NCBI GenBank assembly: GCA_035530195.1
Contig: DATKVG010000128.1
Span: 62,001-126,000, forward strand
Direction of reading: 5' to 3'
DNA from: JAPLKX01 sp035530195
GTDB taxonomy: Bacteria > Hydrogenedentota > Hydrogenedentia > Hydrogenedentales > SLHB01
Length of the DNA: 64,000 nucleotides
The translations under genes and the position numbers were made by a program. Below the pieces are notes generated by a model, which worked only from the letters and a program-made list of their open reading frames with translations, searched no databases and was not told the origin of the DNA. The first letter of the stretch is position 1. Each line of letters opens with the position of its first letter. This document shows positions 57,796-64,000 of the stretch, piece by piece.

Positions 57796-57804
57796 CATAG
57801 TCGA
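57785..57804 (+). promoter_or_regulatory. BlaI-type operator dyad overlapping the -10
   Basis: TCGACTAT, AAAC, ATAGTCGA: perfect 8-bp inverted repeat covering the -10 box and start site. Placement fits autorepression by the BlaI-family protein encoded just downstream. The core ACTAT/ATAGT recalls, but is not identical to, the ACTACA/TGTAGT operator words of staphylococcal bla/mec. Confidence 0.75.
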
Positions 57805-57834
57805 GGTGTGTGCATATAGATGAGGGTCGCCGGT

Positions 57835-58248
57835 ATGCTTGACAAGAAAAACAATGCAGTGAACAAGCTGACGCCGCTGTCGCGGCTGGAACAGCGCGTG
57901 ATGGGGATTGTCTGGAAACTGGGGGAATGCAGTTCCGCCGAGGTGATCGCCGAGAATAACAAGCGTCACCCCCGCGCAGAAACGACCATCCGGACGGTGC
58001 TAACGAACCTGCGGCACAAGGGTTACCTGGAACTTGTGCCGACCACGGAACGCCAGCACTGTTTCCGGGCGACGGTGTCCCAGGAATCGGTGGGCCGCCA
58101 ATCCTTGCGCGAGATCATCGGGGGGCTTTTTGCCGGTTCGCCGCGCCGCGCGCTGATGTACATGGTGGAAGACGACGCCATCGACGAAACGGACTTGGAA
58201 GTATTGCGCAAGGCGATCGAGGAACGGAAGCGCCGGGGAGACCGGTGA
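57835..58248 (+). CDS. BlaI/MecI-family transcriptional repressor
   Basis: 137 residues from ATG 57835 (GAGGG 8 nt upstream; ATG 57820 is possible but has no close ribosome site). The winged helix is visible: LTPLSRLEQRVMGIVWKLGE, SSAEVIAENN, TTIRTVLTNLRHKGYLELVP. BlaI proteins bind dyads as dimers and leave DNA when cleaved or signalled through an M56 membrane protease. The stop TGA overlaps the start of the M56 gene (TGATG), so both are made together. A promoter with an overlapping dyad precedes it. Confidence 0.92.
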   Translation: MLDKKNNAVNKLTPLSRLEQRVMGIVWKLGECSSAEVIAENNKRHPRAETTIRTVLTNLRHKGYLELVPTTERQHCFRATVSQESVGRQSLREIIGGLFAGSPRRALMYMVEDDAIDETDLEVLRKAIEERKRRGDR

Positions 58249-61200
58249 TGCTTACCTATTTGTGGGCATTGGGGACGATGTTTTCACAAAAGCCGTTTCT
58301 GGAACGGCTGTTTTTTGTCAGTCTCGAGGTTTCGTTGCTGGTAGGGCTGGTCGAGCTGTTGACGCTGACGGGCGTGCTTAAGTCGTCCCGGCTTCGAAGC
58401 CTGTTGTGGCTCGCGGTGATGCTGAAAGCCTCGCTGGGGCTGTTTGTGGCGCCCGCGATCAACTATGCGGTCCTCGCCGAACCCAAACCCATCGCGGCGT
58501 CCATGGCCCCCTACACGGGTCAAATCCGGCCCACGCCCGTGTTGCCGTCGACCGCGCCGGGCGCTTCTTTGCCGTCGCCCGCTGTTTCTGCTCCCGTTGA
58601 ACGCAAAACGCCCGTTGCGATTCCGGCCGGCCCGCCGCGGGCTCGGGCATGGGGCGCTACGGACCTCGTGCCGTATCTTCTGCCGTTGTGGCTTGGGGGC
58701 GTGGCGTTCGCGGGTTTGCTGGCCATACTGGACCGCTTGAAACTGCGCAGAATCATGCAGGAAAGCGAACCGCCGCCCGGCAGGGTGCGAGACATTTTTG
58801 TTGGCGAGGCGCGCGCGCTGAACCTTTATGTCATGCCGCGTCTGCTTGTCACGGACCTGTTCAAATCGCCCGCCGTGGCGGGGCCGTTGCGGCCGACGGT
58901 GTTTTTGCCGAACTGGATGCTGAACAGTCGAGCCGAGACCCTGTCCTGGGCGGCCCGCCACGAGTTGACCCACTGCAAGCTGGGCGACCCCCTGGCCCAG
59001 GCGGTGCGCGTGATCGCTCAGGCGCTCTTCTTTTTTCACCCGCTGGTGTGGTGGGCGGGCCGGCGGTGGGAACAGGCGGCCGAGTTGGCTTGCGACCGGG
59101 CCATGCTGAAAACAGAATCGGACGTTACCCGTTATGCCGAACAACTTTTGCAGGTGCTGGCCAGGGCCGGCGTCTCGCGGCGCCGCGCCTTGATGACCGG
59201 GTTGTGCGCAACTCGCAACAGCGTCGGCAACCGGATCGCGGCTTTATTCACGGACCCCTTGAGGTGGGCGCCGCACCTGAACGCAAGAAAGAGGCTGTGC
59301 GTGGCCGCTTTCCTGGCCGCGGCCCTTTTTGTTGGCATCCGGACAACTGGCCGCGAGGCCCATGCCCAATCCGCCGCCCCGCCGCCCATGCCCACCGCGG
59401 AGTTGCCGGCCAGAACGCTGCAATTCCCCGAAGACCGCTCGCTCGGCCAGTTGCGGTTTGGCTCGCAGGCGGTGGAAGCGCGGGGGATTGTCGAGATTCC
59501 CGGGGGCGTGGACGTCCGTTTAGACATCAACAACACCTCGCTGAGCGAATTGAGCTGTCTTGCGGGTCTGCAGCCCAACGACCTTCAGGTGATCACCTTC
59601 TCGCGAACCGCGGTTCAAGACGCTGACTTGGCCTACCTCTCGCATCTGACAGGCCTGCGCAACGTGGAACTGCCCAACACAAGCATCGGAAACGAAGGAC
59701 TGTGGTACCTGCAAGATTTGACCGGCTTGACGCGGCTCAACCTCAACTCGACGCAGGTCACCGATCAAGGGCTGGCCTACCTGAGCAACATGACGCAGAT
59801 GCAGGAATTGATCCTGAACCGAACCAACGTCTCCGATGCCGGAATGGCCCATCTGGCCGACATGGCCAACCTGCGATACCTCGACCTGTGGCAGGCCAAT
59901 CTCACCGACGAAGGGTTGCAGCAGTTGTCGAACCTGCAAAACCTCGAGTTGCTCGGGATCGAAGACACCCTTGTAACCGACGCCGGAATGCAGTATCTGG
60001 CGGAACTCACCAATCTCGAGGGGCTCAACCTCGGCAAAGTTGCAATCACCGACGCCGGCCTCGAAACCATTTGCGGGCTGACCCAACTCACGATGCTCAA
60101 CCTCAACAACACCTTCATCACCGACGAGGGCCTCCAACTGCTCGCGAAACTTACCAACCTGCAGTTGCTTGAACTGCCCATACAAATCAGCCCGGACGCC
60201 ATCCGCCGCCTCGAGGGATTGCCCATTTACCAGCAACTGGCCCAGAAGCTACAGAACGCCCGCAAACAGATCCGCGTTCGCGAGAAAGGCACGGGCCGCC
60301 CGATCCCTAACGCGTACTTTTCAGTTCGCGAGTTCGTCGAATATGCCAAGGGGCAAGGCCGCATGTTTTTCTTCTCCGTGGATGAGCGCGGCGACGCGAC
60401 CGTTTATCTTCCGCCCACCGACACCGAGATCTGGATTCGGTGTTACGCGGACGGTTACGTGACCGAGGAGGCGGCGTTTCCCGTGCCGATGCCGGACGTG
60501 ATGACCATCGAGCTCGCCCGTGGCACCACCATCGGAGGAACCGTCGTCGACATGGATGGAAAACCCATCGGCGGCGCAAAAGTCTCACTGCCGGTGTTGG
60601 GAGAACACAATTGGAATTCGATCGAGAGTCTTCCCCACCAGGAGGTCTCCGACGAAAACGGCCTGTGGACCTGCAACATCACCCCGCCGTCCCTGGCCGA
60701 CTTCTGGATCACGCTCGATCATCCCCAGTACCGCACAACCATTTATTACATGCAGGATCTCTCCGAAGCGGACCTGAGAAACCAAACCCAGGTTCTCGTG
60801 ATGGCCCCGCCCATAAACCTCGAGGGGCGCGTCGTCGACCAGAAAGGTGCGGCCATCGAAGGGGTCAGGGTCACCGAAGTGGTCACCCACCGCCAGAACC
60901 GGCTGCGCGCAATGCCCACCTATGCCACCAGCGACGAAAACGGTGCGTTCGTCCTGGGCAACGTGAAGCTCGGGCCGATCAAGCTACGCGCGGAGGGGCC
61001 GGGGTTCGTGCCCCAGGTGGCCGATCTCGAGGTCGTGGGAGACATGGCGCCGGTGGAGATCGTCCTGGTGCGCGCACGAACGTTGAAGGGCCGCGTCGAG
61101 GACGCGCAGGGCAAACCCTTGGAAAGTGTGCTGGTCACGTGCAGGGCCGAACTGAGTCTCTGGAGGCAAACCACCAAAACCGACGGCTCATTCCTCTGGG

Positions 61201-62441
61201 ACGAGGCGCCCGCGCAGCCTGTTGTGGCCACCTTCTCGAAGGACGGGTACGCAAGCGTCACAACGCAACTCGAACCGGGCGAGACCGAGCATCGGATTGT
61301 CATGGCGGGCAATGCGCACGGTGTTCTTACCGGCAAAATAACCGACGCGGCCACAGGCGCCCCGTTGAAACAGGCCGCCCTCTGGATCGGGTATCAGCGG
61401 CGAAACGGCCTTAAAGCGTGGGTCGGCCGGGTGCAACTTCATCTGCAGGACGGCCACTTCACCATGGAAATGCCGTCGGCCACACTTGCGGAAGACGCCG
61501 CATTTCTGCTTGTTGCCGCGGAGGTGAAAGGCTGCTACCGTGAACTGGCAGAGCCCGTGGGGACACAACAGATGCTTGCTGCGCCGGTTCAGCGAGATTT
61601 CCAGATGCACCGCGGCCCCGCCCTTACCGGGCGCGTTGTCGACGGTGCGGGCAACCCCGTTCCTACAGCGACCGTTGTTGCCGCCATCCCCGAGTTTCCC
61701 GTGGACCTGAAGCCGTTGAAGGTCGTCCCGCCGGCAAAAGCCCGCGCCGGCATTACCGGCGAGGACGGCTCTTTCTCGCTCGAGCCCGAGAGGTTGCCCG
61801 TGATCGTGTATGCCATGACGCCGGACGGGTTCGGCAGTCTGTTGCGCGAAGACACCGAGGATTCTTCCGAAGTCGTTTTGGCGCCGTGGGCCCGGCTCAC
61901 CGTGCGCGACGCGCTCCCCGACATCGAGGCGAAGTCTTCGGCGGCGCAGGGCTCTGCATTCTGCACGTTTGCCGCCCCGGGCGAGAAACGCGGCTCCGAC
62001 GCCTACTTCGACAGGCTCATGCCGGGCCAGGCCTTCTTCTTTGGATCCGCCGGCAAGGCGGCCGAAAAACCACCGGTGCTGTCCCTGGAAATCATGCCGG
62101 GCGAACATAGGCGAGTCGCTCTGGGAGCGGCAGGCGTGAAGGTAAGTGGCGCAGTACCCTCCACGGCGGGAGCAGCCGGTAGCCACCGGTCCGTGATTGT
62201 GACGGACAGCGAGAAAATCAGCCACTACTCGGGTTTAGGCGACGCCAATGCGTTTGAAGTGCCCAACGTGTCTGAAGGGGAAGCGGAACTGCATGTGGTG
62301 AAAGACCTGGATTTCGAGTTGCTTGCCGTTGGCCGGCCTCCCGAACCTCTCTACGGCACCCGAATTAATGTGATGCCGCAAGGCACGGATCAAGCCCAAA
62401 ACCTCGGCGACCTCGACATAATGAAGTTATTCCGATTTTGA
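58248..62441 (+). CDS. BlaR1-like M56 membrane peptidase with LRR and Cna/CarboxypepD-like repeats
   Basis: 1397 residues. N-terminal membrane helices (~20-60 and ~150) precede the M56 zinc site AARHELTHCKLGDP (HELTH ~239-243) and the third ligand in EQAAELACDRAML (~278). A further helix near 355-370 follows. Residues ~418-664 are leucine-rich repeats of the ~24-residue type (GLWYLQDLTGLTRLNLNSTQ, GMAHLADMANLRYLDLWQAN). Residues ~675-1280 hold carboxypeptidase-regulatory-like beta repeats (IGGTVVDMDGKPIGGAKVSL, LEGRVVDQKGAAIEGVRVTE, LKGRVEDAQGKPLESVLVTC). Classic BlaR1 instead ends in a penicillin-sensor domain, so this receptor probably senses another extracellular ligand and relieves BlaI repression. 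Confidence 0.88.
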   Translation: MLTYLWALGTMFSQKPFLERLFFVSLEVSLLVGLVELLTLTGVLKSSRLRSLLWLAVMLKASLGLFVAPAINYAVLAEPKPIAASMAPYTGQIRPTPVLPSTAPGASLPSPAVSAPVERKTPVAIPAGPPRARAWGATDLVPYLLPLWLGGVAFAGLLAILDRLKLRRIMQESEPPPGRVRDIFVGEARALNLYVMPRLLVTDLFKSPAVAGPLRPTVFLPNWMLNSRAETLSWAARHELTHCKLGDPLAQAVRVIAQALFFFHPLVWWAGRRWEQAAELACDRAMLKTESDVTRYAEQLLQVLARAGVSRRRALMTGLCATRNSVGNRIAALFTDPLRWAPHLNARKRLCVAAFLAAALFVGIRTTGREAHAQSAAPPPMPTAELPARTLQFPEDRSLGQLRFGSQAVEARGIVEIPGGVDVRLDINNTSLSELSCLAGLQPNDLQVITFSRTAVQDADLAYLSHLTGLRNVELPNTSIGNEGLWYLQDLTGLTRLNLNSTQVTDQGLAYLSNMTQMQELILNRTNVSDAGMAHLADMANLRYLDLWQANLTDEGLQQLSNLQNLELLGIEDTLVTDAGMQYLAELTNLEGLNLGKVAITDAGLETICGLTQLTMLNLNNTFITDEGLQLLAKLTNLQLLELPIQISPDAIRRLEGLPIYQQLAQKLQNARKQIRVREKGTGRPIPNAYFSVREFVEYAKGQGRMFFFSVDERGDATVYLPPTDTEIWIRCYADGYVTEEAAFPVPMPDVMTIELARGTTIGGTVVDMDGKPIGGAKVSLPVLGEHNWNSIESLPHQEVSDENGLWTCNITPPSLADFWITLDHPQYRTTIYYMQDLSEADLRNQTQVLVMAPPINLEGRVVDQKGAAIEGVRVTEVVTHRQNRLRAMPTYATSDENGAFVLGNVKLGPIKLRAEGPGFVPQVADLEVVGDMAPVEIVLVRARTLKGRVEDAQGKPLESVLVTCRAELSLWRQTTKTDGSFLWDEAPAQPVVATFSKDGYASVTTQLEPGETEHRIVMAGNAHGVLTGKITDAATGAPLKQAALWIGYQRRNGLKAWVGRVQLHLQDGHFTMEMPSATLAEDAAFLLVAAEVKGCYRELAEPVGTQQMLAAPVQRDFQMHRGPALTGRVVDGAGNPVPTATVVAAIPEFPVDLKPLKVVPPAKARAGITGEDGSFSLEPERLPVIVYAMTPDGFGSLLREDTEDSSEVVLAPWARLTVRDALPDIEAKSSAAQGSAFCTFAAPGEKRGSDAYFDRLMPGQAFFFGSAGKAAEKPPVLSLEIMPGEHRRVALGAAGVKVSGAVPSTAGAAGSHRSVIVTDSEKISHYSGLGDANAFEVPNVSEGEAELHVVKDLDFELLAVGRPPEPLYGTRINVMPQGTDQAQNLGDLDIMKLFRF

Positions 62442-62468
62442 GTCGGTCACGCCGTCACGCGCCTGCCG

Positions 62469-63887
62469 CTAAACTACACGGCCGGTTACGTCGTAGACGT
62501 CGGCTGAAGTCACCTTGACGTTGACGAACCGGCCGGGGAGGAGTTTTCGGGCTGATTTCAGAAGGACGAGGCCGTCGACTTCGGGGGCTTCGCGGGCGGT
62601 CCGGCCGACCCACGACTTGCGGTTTTCGTCATAGCCTTCGACGAGCACGCGCTCGACGCCGCCGATCCGCGAGCGATTAATCTCCTCCGAGATCTCCGCC
62701 TGAACGGCCATCACGTTTTCCCACCGTTTCTGCCGCACGGCTTTCCCGACCTGCCGCGGGGCGCTTGCGGCGGGCGTGTCGGGCTCGTTCGAGTACGGGA
62801 ACGCGCCCAGCCAGTCGAACCGCAGGTCGCGGATGCCGTCGAGCATGCGGCGGTGCTGCACGGGCGTCTCGCCGGGGAAACCGACGATCATCGTGGTGCG
62901 GATCGCGATACCGGGTACAGCCCCGCGCAGCCGGTCGACGAGCCTGCGCGGGTTGACGTTGGCAAACGGCCTGCGCATCCGGCGGAGGATCTCCGGGTCG
63001 AGGTGCTGCAACGGCACATCGAGGTACGGGACGACCTTCGGCTCGGAGGCCATGACGTCGAGCAACTCGCGCGTGATGCCGCCGGGATAGCAGTACATGC
63101 AGCGGATCCAGAAGTCGCCGGGGATCGCACACAGGTCGCGCAGCAGATCCGGCAGCCCATAACCCAAAAATGGGGACGGTGCCCTTATTTCCCCGCAGAG
63201 GTCAGCCCTTGAGAATGAATTTGAGCCAGGAAATAAGGGCACCGTCCCCATTTTTTCCCAATCGCGACCGTAGACGGAAATGTCCTGCGCGACGAGCGTG
63301 ATCTCGCGGACGCCGCCCGCCACGAGCCCGCGGGCTTCCTCGAGCAGAATCTCGCGCGGCACCGACCGCAGCGGGCCTTTCATGAGCGGAATCGAGCAAA
63401 ACGTGCAGGCGTGGTTGCAGCCGTCGGCAATCTTGAGAAACGACCACGGCCGCGCATCGGCCCGCCGCCGCGGCATCGACGACGTGATCTCGACCAGCGG
63501 CGCTCGCCTCGTTACGTTGCGCGGTTGGCGATCCGCTGTGACGAGATCCACAAGCCGGCCGAATTGGCCCACACCCGCGACCCCGTCAATTTCAGGAATC
63601 GCTTCGAGCAACTCAGCCGCATGCCGCTGCGACAAGCACCCCGCCGCGTACAGGCGCGGCGAACCGGTCTTGGCCTTGTGCTCGGCCCACGCCACCAGCG
63701 CCTCGACCGACTGCCGTGTCGCGTCGGCGATGAAACCGCAGGTGAGTACGACGACTGCGTCTAATGCCGCGCCGCCAGGGGTTGGCTCAAACACGACGCG
63801 GCAGCCGCGGGCCTCGAACAGCCCCGCGATGTATTCATTGTCGACGGTATTCTTGTCGCAACCAAGCGTGATTAAGCCGATCCGCAT
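62469..63887 (-). CDS. rimO: Ribosomal protein S12 methylthiotransferase (RimO) with in-frame insert
   Basis: 472 residues. UPF0004 domain Cys residues are in LITLGCDKNTVDNEY, LTCGFIADA and AAGCLSQRHAAE; the radical-SAM cluster is CNHACTFCSIPLMKGPLRS (~157-175); the TRAM-like C-terminus ends LLPGRFVNVKVTSADVYDVT. RimO adds a methylthio group to an Asp of ribosomal protein S12. Between VAQDISVYGRDWEK and the expected LPDLLRDLCAIPGDFWIRCM lies an extra segment, GTVPLFPGSNSFSRADLCGE then IRAPSPFLG, encoded by a perfect palindromic element of 90 bp (30 codons). Reading frame and all cluster Cys are kept, so the protein may still work. Convergent with the M56 gene. Confidence 0.95.
   Translation of the reverse strand: MRIGLITLGCDKNTVDNEYIAGLFEARGCRVVFEPTPGGAALDAVVVLTCGFIADATRQSVEALVAWAEHKAKTGSPRLYAAGCLSQRHAAELLEAIPEIDGVAGVGQFGRLVDLVTADRQPRNVTRRAPLVEITSSMPRRRADARPWSFLKIADGCNHACTFCSIPLMKGPLRSVPREILLEEARGLVAGGVREITLVAQDISVYGRDWEKMGTVPLFPGSNSFSRADLCGEIRAPSPFLGYGLPDLLRDLCAIPGDFWIRCMYCYPGGITRELLDVMASEPKVVPYLDVPLQHLDPEILRRMRRPFANVNPRRLVDRLRGAVPGIAIRTTMIVGFPGETPVQHRRMLDGIRDLRFDWLGAFPYSNEPDTPAASAPRQVGKAVRQKRWENVMAVQAEISEEINRSRIGGVERVLVEGYDENRKSWVGRTAREAPEVDGLVLLKSARKLLPGRFVNVKVTSADVYDVTGRVV
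63166..63255. repeat. REPIN-like inverted repeat inside rimO
   Basis: Two perfect 27-nt inverted arms (63166-63192 and 63229-63255; core TGGGGACGGTGCCCTTATTT) flank a 36-nt spacer. The total of 90 bp keeps the rimO frame. The composition (A/T-ended arms with GGGGACGGTGCCC) is unlike rimO. Confidence 0.95.
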
Positions 63888-63950
63888 CGATGGATTGTAC
63901 GGGCAGGCCGGGAAGCTGTCAAAAGCCCCTCGTATGGATGCGGCGCGCGA

Positions 63951-64000
63951 TCAGCCCGCGCGCCAGGTTTGGAGTACCGCGCGGACTTTGGCGAGTTGGA
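63951..64000 (-). CDS. C-terminal end of a truncated upstream gene
   Basis: Reading the minus strand from the window edge gives QLAKVRAVLQTWRAG and a TGA at 63951-63953. Fifteen residues are too few to identify it. It would lie 64 bp upstream of rimO on the same strand. Confidence 0.3.
   Translation of the reverse strand, partial: QLAKVRAVLQTWRAG

Overview
The window is a GC-rich stretch of bacterial chromosome with about 42 recognisable protein genes. There are no rRNA or tRNA genes that I could see, no CRISPR array and no intact transposon. The protein mix includes Tat- or Sec-exported sugar isomerase/TIM-barrel proteins, DUF1080, DUF4091, DUF6807 (PmoA-like), GH127, a GH3-like protein, a ceramidase-like protein, a BlaI/M56 pair with a leucine-rich-repeat tail, and a bacterial V/A-type ATPase. 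This resembles Hydrogenedentota/Planctomycetota-type free-living polysaccharide degraders. The phylum is an inference from gene content only; no marker gene settles it.

Layout. 1-3944: a minus-strand run with an exported protein fragment, a DUF3857/transglutaminase protein and a DUF3810 membrane protease-like protein. 4134-5937: an isolated flagellar hook-associated gene, flgK, behind a near-consensus sigma-28 promoter. 6249-9189: a broken methyltransferase and a GT39-type membrane glycosyltransferase. 9234-14108: a very large beta-propeller/DUF4091 protein, about 1 kb without genes, and an IS1634-like transposase remnant. 14262-35745: mostly carbohydrate and envelope genes (YheT hydrolase, TIM-barrel/DUF1080 fusion, Tat-exported sugar isomerase-like protein, ilvE, zinc-ribbon protein, lipoprotein, GT-C-like protein, NAGPA-type glycosidase, HD-GYP protein, sorbitol-type dehydrogenase, ceramidase-like protein, PmoA-like protein, TIM-barrel epimerase, Gfo/Idh oxidoreductase, GH3-like protein with PKD). 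35912-40402: an FMN flavoprotein and a Fic AMP-transferase, then a likely acquired restriction-modification pair (PvuII-like m4C methyltransferase plus HNH nuclease). 40633-44505: a B12/radical-SAM protein fused to DUF2344, and ispG. 45058-53918: a nine-gene V/A-ATPase operon in the order F(G/H)-I-K-E-C-G(F)-A-B-D, the order of the Enterococcus hirae ntp operon; the K subunit carries the Na+-ligand residues. 53993-64000: a CheY-like protein, a pseudo-receiver/Fis regulator, a GH127 enzyme, a BlaI-M56 sensor pair with its own promoter/operator, and rimO.

The most unusual layer is non-coding. Six intergenic sites carry degenerate tandem arrays with a 9-bp period, sharing related words such as GGATCGGTC and TCCCATNGG/CTCATGCG. 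Several REP-like palindromes occur, one of them as a 28-nt exact duplicate whose left arm has been amplified into seven 15-bp units. Two palindromic elements sit in frame inside conserved radical-SAM genes: a perfect 27-bp inverted repeat in rimO and a 48-bp element in the TIGR03960-type gene. The second belongs to a family that also lies 7-8 nt after the stop codons of flgK and the GH3-like gene. Together these suggest a genome shaped by REP/REPIN-type element spread, although no mobilising RAYT transposase is in the window.
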